A stretch of 64,000 nt of DNA, taken from NCBI GenBank assembly GCA_965223125.1, contig OZ244984.1, positions 186,001 to 250,000 of the forward strand, written 5' to 3'. Positions within the stretch are counted from its first letter, which is position 1; every line of letters begins with the position of its first letter. This document shows, one piece after another, positions 8,613 to 16,765 of the stretch. Made by a program: the position numbers and the translations under genes. The notes beneath the pieces were generated by a model, which saw nothing but the letters and a program-made list of their open reading frames with translations, ran no database searches and was not told the DNA's origin. Source of the DNA: Pacificispira sp965223125 (GTDB lineage Bacteria > Pseudomonadota > Alphaproteobacteria > UBA8366 > Aestuariispiraceae).

Positions 8613-9059
8613 ATGGGACTGCAATATCTCCACACCATGGTGCGCGTCTCCGACCTGGACGAGAGCCTGGATTTCTACTGCAACAAGCTCGGCCTGCGCG
8701 AGCATCGGCGCTACGAAAGTGAAGCGGGACGGTTCACCCTGGTCATGCTCTGCGCGCCGGATGACGAGAGCGGGGCGAAGTCGGACGATGCGCCGCTGTT
8801 GGAACTTACCTATAACTGGGACCCGGAAGAGTATGCGGGCGGGCGCAATTTCGGCCATCTGGCGTTTCGCGTCGATAATATCTACGAAACCTGCCAGAGT
8901 CTGCTGCATCAGGGCGTCACCATCAACCGCCCGCCACGCGACGGCCGCATGGCCTTCATCCGATCACCGGATGGAATATCGGTCGAACTGCTACAGCGGG
9001 GTGAAGCCCTGGCGGTTGAGGAACCCTGGGGGTCGATGCCCAATACGGGAACATGGTAA
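8613..9059 (+). CDS. gloA: Lactoylglutathione lyase (glyoxalase I)
   Basis: The 148-residue VOC-fold enzyme converts the methylglyoxal-glutathione hemithioacetal to S-lactoylglutathione. The four metal ligands of the family are in place: H7 (YLHTMVRV), E64 (LLELTYNWD), H82 (FGHLAFRV) and E125 (ISVELLQ). Length and motif order fit the Ni/Co-dependent bacterial type. The start ATG at 8613 has GAGGAG upstream. The gene stands alone, between the interrupted lysozyme gene (divergent) and the tRNA-Arg. A second GSH-linked gene, the GST, is 4.5 kb upstream. Confidence 0.95.
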   Translation: MGLQYLHTMVRVSDLDESLDFYCNKLGLREHRRYESEAGRFTLVMLCAPDDESGAKSDDAPLLELTYNWDPEEYAGGRNFGHLAFRVDNIYETCQSLLHQGVTINRPPRDGRMAFIRSPDGISVELLQRGEALAVEEPWGSMPNTGTW

Positions 9060-9117
9060 GAGAGCCGGGGAAGAGGGCTTGGAAAGCGAGGAATCCCTGT
9101 GCTATAGCACCGGGCAT

Positions 9118-9194
9118 GTCCTCGTAGCTCAGTAGGATAGAGCGCAGGATTCCTAATCCTGAGGCCGCAGGTTCGATTCCTGCCGGGGACACCA
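9118..9194 (+). tRNA. tRNA-Arg (anticodon CCT)
   Basis: A full cloverleaf folds from the sequence. The acceptor arms are GTCCTCG (9118-9124) and CGGGGAC (9184-9190) with one G-U pair. The D arm is GCTC/GAGC. The anticodon stem CAGGA/TCCTG encloses the loop TTCCTAA, giving anticodon CCT. The T arm is GCAGG/CCTGC with loop TTCGATT. The CCA end is encoded (9192-9194). It reads the rare Arg codon AGG. Confidence 0.97.
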
Positions 9195-9247
9195 TTGAAG
9201 CCGGTTCTCCCGACCGGAGAGTGATATACGGCTCTGGAGTTCTCAAG

Positions 9248-10366
9248 ATGGCCCGCATGTACGGGGCACCTCCCTCGAACTTCCCAACGGTACTGCACGT
9301 CATAACCGGTCTTGGCATCGGCGGGGCGGAAGCGATGCTGGTAGCCTGGATTCGAGAAGCCGTTGATCGCGGTGCCCGGCCTCTGGTGATCTCCCTGAAG
9401 GATGACGGCATCTGGGGCGGGGAATTGAAATCCCTGCTGGGCGACGGATATCTGGCCCTCGGCATGACATCGGCACTTGATGTGCCGCGTGGGCTTTTCA
9501 GGCTTGCCCGGTTTCTATCCCGCACCCGGCCCGATCTAGTTCAGGGCTGGATGTATCACGGTGACCTGATGGCCTATCTGGGCGTTCTTCTGTCCGGGCG
9601 CAGGATGAAAACACCAGTTTTCTGGGGCCTTCGGTGCTCCAATATGGAATGGCGGCGATACAGTCCCGGCACACGCTTCGTCGTCTGGCTGTGCCGTCTC
9701 CTGTCTGGCAGGGTCGATGGCATTCTTGCCAATTCAGCCGCAGGCCGGGCCGCGCATCTGGATTTCGGTTATGCCGATCCCCCCATTCTCCTGGTCCCCA
9801 ACTGCGTCGATACAAACCGTTTTCGCCCTGATCCAGATGCGCGGGGCAGAATTCGCGCGGAACTGGGAATCCCGGAAGCGGCCTTCGTCTTCGGTATGAT
9901 CGCCCGCGTCGATCCGATGAAGGGATATGACGTTTTCATCGACATCGCGCTGGCACTGCCCGACATGACAGGCGTGGCTGTCGGTAAGGGGACGAAGGAT
10001 CTGCACCTTCCCGACAACGCGATGGGAATCGGCCCCCGGCGAGACATACCTGACATGATGGCGGCCCTGGATGTCGTGATATCGACCTCCAGCTTCGGGG
10101 AAGGCACATCCAATTCCATTCTGGAAGCGATGGCCAGCGGACTGCCGGTATTGGCGACCGATGTGGGAGATGCAGCACGCTTGCTGCGGAACCCGGCGCA
10201 AGTCATGCCCGTCAATGCCCCTGATGCCTTCGCATCACGACTGACCGAATTGCGGGATGATACAGCGCTGCGCCACGCCATAGGGACCGAAAACCGGGCA
10301 AGAGCAATGACCGATATGTCGCGAAAAGCCATGGTCGACCGCTTCCTGGAGGCCTATCGATCCTGA
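9248..10366 (+). CDS. Glycosyltransferase family 4 protein
   Basis: Started at ATG 9248, with GGAG about 9 bases upstream, it has 372 residues. The in-frame GTG at 9221 lies too close to its own GGAG. The N-terminal domain begins with the GT4 motif HVITGLGIGGAEAMLV. The C-terminal GT-B domain has FGMIARVDPMKGYDVFIDIA and the nucleotide-sugar-binding FGEGTSNSILEAMASGLPVLATDVGD with the EX7E pattern. It should transfer a sugar to a cell-envelope glycan. It converges on, and overlaps by 13 bases, the flippase/ligase fusion gene, which supports a shared role in surface polysaccharide assembly. The acceptor is unknown. Confidence 0.9.
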   Translation: MARMYGAPPSNFPTVLHVITGLGIGGAEAMLVAWIREAVDRGARPLVISLKDDGIWGGELKSLLGDGYLALGMTSALDVPRGLFRLARFLSRTRPDLVQGWMYHGDLMAYLGVLLSGRRMKTPVFWGLRCSNMEWRRYSPGTRFVVWLCRLLSGRVDGILANSAAGRAAHLDFGYADPPILLVPNCVDTNRFRPDPDARGRIRAELGIPEAAFVFGMIARVDPMKGYDVFIDIALALPDMTGVAVGKGTKDLHLPDNAMGIGPRRDIPDMMAALDVVISTSSFGEGTSNSILEAMASGLPVLATDVGDAARLLRNPAQVMPVNAPDAFASRLTELRDDTALRHAIGTENRARAMTDMSRKAMVDRFLEAYRS

Positions 10367-12594
10367 CCGTGCGCCCTGGTCAAAGCCCCCGGATAGGCCA
10401 GGCACACACCGATCATCAACCAGAAAATCCGCTGATAGGCGATGTCGTGCACCAACCCGAAAGTACCGAAAACAAGAAGCACAAGAAGTAGCGCCTGATG
10501 GCGGGGGACGCGAAGGCAATAAAATCGGCGAATTTCAGGCCAGGCGCCATAGGCCAACATGCCGCAAAAAAGTATGAAACCGATCAAGCCAAGTTCGGCG
10601 AGCAACCAGACAAACGTGCTGTGGATCAACAGAGCCTGACCGAATTCTCCAAGTTTCATTTGCGCAAAGGCACCCAGACCTGCCCCAAATACAGGCGCTT
10701 CAAACCATAGCTCCATGCCACGCCACAGTGACAGCCACCTCTCGGAGTCTCCGCTCTGCGTTACAAAGCTAGGCCCATGAAAACGGGGGCCTGTTGATAC
10801 CGTATCCAGCCATGCGGAAATATCGGGTGCGACGGCCGTCAGAATGACGGTTATCCCACAAAAAATTACAGCCCAGATCAGTCCATGAATGATAAATTTT
10901 CGGGAGCCATAGCCAAGAACGAATGCGGCGAAAATCACCAGAAGGCCAACCAGCAGAACAGTCCTGCCCGCAGTCAGCCAGCCCCCGAAGAGCAACATCC
11001 CCAGTATCACGCTCCAAATCCAGGTACTCTTGACCCGGTGATACACGGACGAAAGCGGTATCAAACAGGAAACCAGAATCAGGAGCATGAAACCAAATGC
11101 GTTTCTGTTTGCGGAATAACCATCAAAATTTTCAGGTACCCGGACGTCCAGCCCCAAGCTGAACAAATATCGGAAACACAGTTCAACCGATATGATGAGG
11201 ACAGCCACGATGGCCATGGTCTCAGTCAGACGCCGGAATCCCCGTATGCCCATGGTCATGGTCAGGAACGCGCCCACCGCCACATAGCCAAGAATAACCC
11301 CCCAACCGATTACCCGGTTCGTCAGGGCCCAGGGCACCAGACCGTATTCAACCCAACCAATAGCAAATCCGACAATCAACCAACCCCAGAACAGGAACAG
11401 GAGGACAGGAAACCATGGCCTTGACCATAAACGCTCTATCCCGCGTGTCAGGATAACCAGAATCAGCGTTGTTAGAGCGATCAGCGCGAGCGGATCCGCC
11501 AGATTCACGGAAATCAATGCACCGGGCAAATCCACATGGGTCTGAAAAAACAGCAGGATACCGACTGATAATGCAAGCAGTATGGCAAGAAGACGATCAG
11601 AATTCACATTATCCGGGATCATTCGTGACAGGACACCTGGGCTGGAAAGCAACAGCCCCAAAGGTTGGTGGGTGGTATTGTCTTTCACCGTCACGTTCCG
11701 CAATTTCGGCACTTGCTTTATGAACAGGGCTGTTCCCAATACAACCACCAGCGCCGAACTCAATCCCACCATGGCAGCAATTGCTACGGATTCGGCAGGG
11801 GGCACACCAAGAATGCCGAATACATGCAGTGCCGCAAATTCGCGAACGCCCCACCCGTTTAGACTGATCGGAAGACTGGCGGCAAAACCGACAATTGCTG
11901 CCGCCCCCAGAAGCATGATCGTATCCGCGTCCACGCCCAGACTGCGAAGCGCGATATAAAAAATAAGGATGTTAAGTCCCTGACCAACCAAAGAAATTCC
12001 GAGAATCTCAATAACCCGCAGCACCGTGCGACCCGTCATCACAGCAACAATGACACTTCTTTCAAAACGGGTACCAAAAACCAGGACACTCAACCAGAAT
12101 GCGGTTCCGGCGAGAATGGCTATCTCACCCAGGCCTACCTGTTCGAAAACACCGGTCGTGTATTCCCTGCCGAAGACAATGACGCCACCCAGAATGCAGA
12201 ATCCGCCCCCGATCAGCGCCAGAATTGCCCGCTCATAGTAGGTAATCAAGGATATCAGGGCCGGACCAATGCCTGCCCCGCGCAGGACATGATGTCGCCC
12301 CAGAATAGTTCCCGCCAGTTGAACAATATAAAAACTGGCCAGCAATCCGGCCAGAGTCGCGCGGGCTGAAGCCCAGAATCCAATCACCACACCAAAATGG
12401 CCGATTATCCTGCAAAGGCGGAAGGCAGCCACAGCCAAACTGACAAAGCCGAGGACGAAGACCAGCAGCAGGGTAAGAAAAGGAAACTGCCTGAATACCG
12501 ATAAAATCTCGCCAAGATCGGCCACCGACACCGTATAGATGAGGAGACCGAGCGTAACGAAGATGACAAGCGAAAATTTCAGGGTACGCCGCAC
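10354..12594 (-). CDS. Fusion of a UPF0104/LPG-synthase-type membrane domain and an O-antigen ligase domain
   Basis: The 746-residue polytopic protein has two parts. Residues 1-315 resemble the lysylphosphatidylglycerol-synthase transmembrane region (UPF0104), with the signatures ERAILALIGGGFCILGG and SLPISLNGWGVREFAALHVF. Residues about 330-746 are a second set of helices with O-antigen ligase (Wzy_C/WaaL-like) features: SANRNAFGFMLLI, a GRT after the next helices, GDSERWLSLWRGMELW, and a periplasmic-loop HSTFVWLLAELGLIGF. The fusion suggests lipid-linked substrate handling coupled to glycan transfer or polymerisation at the inner membrane, but direct function is unknown. It overlaps the convergent GT4 gene by 13 bases. 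Confidence 0.78.
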   Translation of the reverse strand: MRRTLKFSLVIFVTLGLLIYTVSVADLGEILSVFRQFPFLTLLLVFVLGFVSLAVAAFRLCRIIGHFGVVIGFWASARATLAGLLASFYIVQLAGTILGRHHVLRGAGIGPALISLITYYERAILALIGGGFCILGGVIVFGREYTTGVFEQVGLGEIAILAGTAFWLSVLVFGTRFERSVIVAVMTGRTVLRVIEILGISLVGQGLNILIFYIALRSLGVDADTIMLLGAAAIVGFAASLPISLNGWGVREFAALHVFGILGVPPAESVAIAAMVGLSSALVVVLGTALFIKQVPKLRNVTVKDNTTHQPLGLLLSSPGVLSRMIPDNVNSDRLLAILLALSVGILLFFQTHVDLPGALISVNLADPLALIALTTLILVILTRGIERLWSRPWFPVLLFLFWGWLIVGFAIGWVEYGLVPWALTNRVIGWGVILGYVAVGAFLTMTMGIRGFRRLTETMAIVAVLIISVELCFRYLFSLGLDVRVPENFDGYSANRNAFGFMLLILVSCLIPLSSVYHRVKSTWIWSVILGMLLFGGWLTAGRTVLLVGLLVIFAAFVLGYGSRKFIIHGLIWAVIFCGITVILTAVAPDISAWLDTVSTGPRFHGPSFVTQSGDSERWLSLWRGMELWFEAPVFGAGLGAFAQMKLGEFGQALLIHSTFVWLLAELGLIGFILFCGMLAYGAWPEIRRFYCLRVPRHQALLLVLLVFGTFGLVHDIAYQRIFWLMIGVCLAYPGALTRAHGQDR

Positions 12595-12689
12595 AACGCA
12601 CCCCTCCTCGAAGAATGGCCCAGTCTAACGGTCACATGACCATTCGAGCTTTGCGTCCTATTTAATGCAGCTAACCAAATATACAAGGT

Positions 12690-14090
12690 CTACTTGTTGA
12701 AGCCCGTGAAAAGCCGTCGCTTTGCATCCTTGGAGCGCCGGTTGCCTGCGGTGATTTCAATCAGGCGACAGAGATAGAGGATGTTTTCCTGCGCCACTTC
12801 GGGATTCTTCGCCCTGTGCTGATTGAGCCAGAGCTTCAACCGATCTTCAATCGCGACCAGGGTCTTGTCCAGAACCTGACGCTCGCGCTCATAGGAGGAT
12901 TTGGCACCGATCCGATCCGCGACGCTGTTGAGGCGTTTGAAGGAAAGGGCAATCCGTTCCGCCTTGTCGATCATCTGGGCGGTCTCATCGTTCAGTTCCT
13001 GACCGGTCTCGATCAGCATCAGCAGGGATTCCACCGTCGGCGTGATCGACTTCTTCGCCGTCTTGATCACCGTTTCTTCCACCAGGGCAGATATGGTGCG
13101 GATATGGTTCAGCGCGGATTTTTTCGCCGTATCGATGTTACCCCTTGAACAACTGATCTTCACCCGATCCATCTCGTCCAGATAGGTTTCCAACTCATTG
13201 AACAGGGTATCGGGAGAAATGCGTCCCCGCTTGAGCGCGACCTTCAACTCATCGGCGGTTTCGTCGAATTCCTGCAACAGTGACTTCTCGATCCGGTCGC
13301 GTACATCCTGGATCGTCTGGCACCAGACGGTCTTGGTCGCATCCATGCTGCGGAACACCGACATGATGTCCGTGCGTTCCTTCAGGCGACGGTAGATCGT
13401 CCAGATCACCATGTCCGACGCCTTGGGCGCAGTTGCATTGGCATTGGCCAGAACGGTCACCATCGCGTCGATCAATTCCTTCTTCGGACGGACAATCGGC
13501 TTGTTCGGATGCAGCAGGCGCAGGTCGCGGATGGCACCCGCAACCTCCAGACAGGCCGCTGCCTCCCGGATATCTTCATACCGATCGGTGCCGCCAAGCG
13601 AGATCAGCAATGCCTTTTCCGTATCCGGTGTGCGCACCCCGTCCAACAGGGTCCGCCATGCGACCGCCGCCGATGCACAAAGGGCAAGCTTCCGCTGCTC
13701 CAGATCGGCCCAGCGCTGGCGTTTGAAATTCTCGATCATCGCGGCTTCAGCCTTGTCGAGTTCCTCCCCCAGCAGTTCGGCAGTTCTGGTTATGAAGGGC
13801 CGGATCGTCCTGCGTTCAATCAGCGCCTCCCGTTTCACATCCGGGACATAGCTGATGAACAGATCCTCGCAGGGTTCGCACAAGACACGGTCGCGGGTTG
13901 GAATATGTTTGGGGCGCAGTTCGACAAGCGCTGGGCGGATCAGTTCCAGGATTTCTGCTGCCGGGATATCCTCGAAATTGATCGTGCGACCATACTCGAT
14001 GGCCCGCGTCAGGGCGTGGATTTCCTTGTCACCCAGTTTCACCAGGTACTTCTGCAACCGCTTGAGCTTGTCTTCGGAAATCTTCGACAT
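12690..14090 (-). CDS. Conserved cytoplasmic protein of unknown function (second gene of a pair)
   Basis: It has 466 residues, no signal peptide and no membrane segment, and is mostly helical by composition. Near residue 60-75 is PTRDRVLCEPCEDLF, a pattern I associate with a poorly described proteobacterial family, but I cannot name a function. The tail is basic (NRRSKDAKRRLFTGFNK). The ATG at 14090 lies one base after the stop of the upstream gene (TGA 14092-14094), so the two are almost certainly co-translated. No catalytic motif is evident; the C-X2-C could bind metal. Confidence 0.75.
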   Translation of the reverse strand: MSKISEDKLKRLQKYLVKLGDKEIHALTRAIEYGRTINFEDIPAAEILELIRPALVELRPKHIPTRDRVLCEPCEDLFISYVPDVKREALIERRTIRPFITRTAELLGEELDKAEAAMIENFKRQRWADLEQRKLALCASAAVAWRTLLDGVRTPDTEKALLISLGGTDRYEDIREAAACLEVAGAIRDLRLLHPNKPIVRPKKELIDAMVTVLANANATAPKASDMVIWTIYRRLKERTDIMSVFRSMDATKTVWCQTIQDVRDRIEKSLLQEFDETADELKVALKRGRISPDTLFNELETYLDEMDRVKISCSRGNIDTAKKSALNHIRTISALVEETVIKTAKKSITPTVESLLMLIETGQELNDETAQMIDKAERIALSFKRLNSVADRIGAKSSYERERQVLDKTLVAIEDRLKLWLNQHRAKNPEVAQENILYLCRLIEITAGNRRSKDAKRRLFTGFNK

Positions 14091-14091
14091 G

Positions 14092-15183
14092 TCAGATATC
14101 GACCTTCGTGTACTTCTGCAATCGACCGACCATTTCCTGATCCAGTTCTGCCGTCCGCCAGTCAGTATTGGCCTTTACCCAGCCCTTCTGCGCCTCCCGG
14201 ATACCGGAAAGGGAATCCGCCTGATCCGCCTTCAGGATACTCTTGGGCAGGATCGGCAGATTCTCATAAATCATTTCCAGAACCTTGCGACGCTGTCCAC
14301 GGAAACTCTCCCCAGACCCGTTCCACGCATCCATCAGCCGCTGCCAGCCATCCATGATCCAGGACAATGTCTGCACATGGGCCTCCATGTCGCGCATCGT
14401 GGTCTGGGAATTCTCCAGTGTATTCCCGATATTTGCCTCATAGGTCCAACAGGCATCCATTTCCCGTAACGCCAGGTCAGACGCCATCTTCGCACTGTCG
14501 ATTACCCCCCGCCCCATGAACTGCACCTCCGGCGGCTCCTTAGAGAGATAGTCCTTCATATCCGCTACCATGGCCTGCAACACGATGTAGTTACGGCGAA
14601 GATAACCCGGATGATCGGCCAGCTTGACGCCGATTGTGCCGATCAACCTGGCCCAGGTATCCAGCTTCCGCATGATTTCATCGGATGTGGTCCCGGCCTT
14701 GTCGGCATATCCGCGGAACTGTTCCTTCGCCAAGCGTTGCCCTTCCGGTGTGATCAGGACCTTGATATCCATGTCATGGGAATCATTCGACAGCAGTTTC
14801 AATGCCCGCACGATCAGCAGACATTGATTGAACAGGCCGATGGACTCCTCACTCTGAATTTCCGCCTTGGCCGCCCGCGCCTTCATGACCCCGCCGTAGC
14901 CCTTTGCCTCAACATCCCGTACCATGTGACGCAGATCGAAAGGCGTAATCGTTGGCGCATCGGTCAGCCTTTCCAGCAGCGCCTGATCATAGAGATTGAG
15001 TTCGACCAGGGATTCCAGAGCCTTGAACGGAATGACGTAGGTTCCTTCCCCGCCACTCAATCCCGGCAGCAGGAATTCCCGGTGCTTGATATCGGGCCCT
15101 CGCAATCGGGCATTCACCACGGCCTGGGACGTAAAGGGAACCGTAACACCACGCTCTTCAAACGTGCTGGGCAGATACTGCAT
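14092..15183 (-). CDS. Conserved cytoplasmic protein of unknown function (first gene of a pair)
   Basis: Started at ATG 15183 (MQYLPSTFEERGVTVPF), with GGAG about 9 bases upstream, it has 363 residues. A longer in-frame start at 15285 adds residues with no supporting ribosome site. The sequence is soluble and helical, with no recognisable enzyme motif. Recognisable blocks are FLLPGLSGGEGTYVIPFKAL near the start and YANIGNT / VQTLSWIMDGWQRLMDAW in the second half. It is translated directly into the gene at 12690-14090. The pair faces the molybdenum hydroxylase operon across a 233-base divergent promoter region. Confidence 0.72.
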   Translation of the reverse strand: MQYLPSTFEERGVTVPFTSQAVVNARLRGPDIKHREFLLPGLSGGEGTYVIPFKALESLVELNLYDQALLERLTDAPTITPFDLRHMVRDVEAKGYGGVMKARAAKAEIQSEESIGLFNQCLLIVRALKLLSNDSHDMDIKVLITPEGQRLAKEQFRGYADKAGTTSDEIMRKLDTWARLIGTIGVKLADHPGYLRRNYIVLQAMVADMKDYLSKEPPEVQFMGRGVIDSAKMASDLALREMDACWTYEANIGNTLENSQTTMRDMEAHVQTLSWIMDGWQRLMDAWNGSGESFRGQRRKVLEMIYENLPILPKSILKADQADSLSGIREAQKGWVKANTDWRTAELDQEMVGRLQKYTKVDI

Positions 15184-15416
15184 AGGGATTAACTCCGCCG
15201 GGCCCAGCCCGTTCCAGAAAAGTGACAGTGCAGCAGGTAAAAATGCAGGAACATGCATAACGAAAAGCGCCGAACTGGAAAACAAAATACCGCAACCGGA
15301 CGCCGCGTTTGAATTCCGCTAATGCGAGGATGAGGATTCTTCGGGTTGAAAGGAAGCGCCGGAACAGACAGACTCCGATCTGACCCGTCGTCTAGCCAAT
15401 GTGAGGAGTGCCCTGG

Positions 15417-16280
15417 ATGCGCTACGAAAGCCCGACAACCCTGGATGCCGCCGTGCGGCTGCTGGCGGGAGAGCCCGGATCGGCGCATATCCTTGCCGGG
15501 GGGACGGATCTGCTGGTTCGGCTGCGTTCCGGTTTCGTCGAACCGGATCTGATCGTCGATCTGAAGCGCATCGACGCGATGCGATCCATCACACGCGAAC
15601 AGGACGGATTGCGCATCGGGGCCGCCGTTCCCAGCGCGGCCCTGAACGAGCATGCCGAAGCCCTAGCAGGCTGGCCAGGTGTCTGCGAGGCGGCCTCCCT
15701 GATCGGTTCGACACAGGTCCAGGGCCGCGCGACGATTTCCGGCAACCTCTGCAATGCCTCTCCGGCGGCAGACAGCGTGCCCGCCATGGTTGCTGCGGGT
15801 GCCATTGCCCGGATCGTCGGCCCGAAAGGCGGGCGGGATATTCCCGTGGAGGAAATCGCGACAGGCCCCGGCAAGACATCGCTGACAAAAGGGGAACTTG
15901 TCGAATCGATCCTGCTGCCGAACCGTCCGACGGGAACCGGGGACGCCTATCTGCGCTTCATTCCCCGCACCGAAATGGATATTGCGGTCGTCGGTGTTGG
16001 CATCTGCCTGACGATTGACAACTCCGGCACCTGCACCGCCGCCCGCGTCGCGCTGGGCGCGGTTGCAGCAAAGGTGTTGCTGGTTGAAACAGCAGCGAAT
16101 GCATTGATCGGAACGTCGGTGGATGCGGCTGCGCTGGATGCACTGGCCGCTGCCTGTTCCGCCGCTGCAACGCCAATCAACGACAAACGGGGTACGGTGG
16201 AATTCCGGGTCGACCTCGCCGGGACCCTGGCGCGGCGCACCGCCAAGATCGCCCTTGAACGCGCGGAGAAGAACAGATGA
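15417..16280 (+). CDS. Molybdenum hydroxylase FAD-binding subunit (CoxM/XdhB-like)
   Basis: The 287-residue FAD subunit belongs to a xanthine dehydrogenase/CO dehydrogenase-type hydroxylase. FAD contacts are visible as ILAGGTDLL (residues 25-33) and TISGNLCNASPAADSVPAM. The C-terminal domain is the CoxM/CO-dehydrogenase flavoprotein type. The ATG at 15417 has GAGGAG 9 bases upstream. A GTG at 15408 is in frame but is part of that ribosome site. The gene overlaps the 2Fe-2S subunit gene by 4 bases. The substrate is not readable from sequence; order and size resemble both aromatic/CoA-type and purine-type hydroxylases. Confidence 0.92.
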   Translation: MRYESPTTLDAAVRLLAGEPGSAHILAGGTDLLVRLRSGFVEPDLIVDLKRIDAMRSITREQDGLRIGAAVPSAALNEHAEALAGWPGVCEAASLIGSTQVQGRATISGNLCNASPAADSVPAMVAAGAIARIVGPKGGRDIPVEEIATGPGKTSLTKGELVESILLPNRPTGTGDAYLRFIPRTEMDIAVVGVGICLTIDNSGTCTAARVALGAVAAKVLLVETAANALIGTSVDAAALDALAAACSAAATPINDKRGTVEFRVDLAGTLARRTAKIALERAEKNR

Positions 16281-16765
16281 GCCAGGTTCACGTCACCACC
16301 CGCATCAATGGTGATGCGGTCGAATATCTCTGCGATGTGCAGGAAACGCTGCTGGACGTGCTGCGCGACCGGCTACAGATGACCGGTTCCAAGGAAGGCT
16401 GCGGCACCGGCGATTGCGGTGCCTGCACCGTCGTGCTGGATGGGCGTCCTGTCTGTTCCTGTCTGGTGCTCGGCGCGGAGGCGGAAGGCCGCAGCGTTGA
16501 GACCATCGAAGGTATGGCGAAGGGCGAGGACCTGCATCCGCTGCAACGCCACTTCCTGCTGGGTGCCGCCCTGCAATGCGGGATCTGCACACCGGGAATC
16601 CTGGTTGCGGCCCGTGCCCTGCTGGAGCGCAATGCCAACCCGAGCGATACCGAAATCCGTTACTGGCTGGCCGGAAACCTGTGCCGCTGTACCGGCTATG
16701 ACAAGATCATCCGCGCCGTGCAATCCGCCGCCGCCGAAATGAGAGGAGAGTGCGATGCCGCTTGA
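16277..16765 (+). CDS. Molybdenum hydroxylase 2Fe-2S subunit (CoxS/XdhC-like)
   Basis: This 162-residue electron-transfer subunit has two 2Fe-2S clusters. The plant-ferredoxin-type cluster is held by C42, C47, C50 and C62 (GCGTGDCGACTVVLDGRPVC). The second is held by C101, C104, C136 and C138 (LQCGICTPG and NLCRCTGY). All eight ligands are present. It passes electrons from the molybdenum site to the FAD subunit. It overlaps the upstream gene by 4 bases and the large-subunit gene by 11 bases, so the three are translated together. Confidence 0.95.
   Translation: MSQVHVTTRINGDAVEYLCDVQETLLDVLRDRLQMTGSKEGCGTGDCGACTVVLDGRPVCSCLVLGAEAEGRSVETIEGMAKGEDLHPLQRHFLLGAALQCGICTPGILVAARALLERNANPSDTEIRYWLAGNLCRCTGYDKIIRAVQSAAAEMRGECDAA

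Noticed and set aside
9118..9194. tRNA-Arg as a phage or island attachment site
   Set aside because: No integrase and no duplicated tRNA 3' end were seen downstream in the window.
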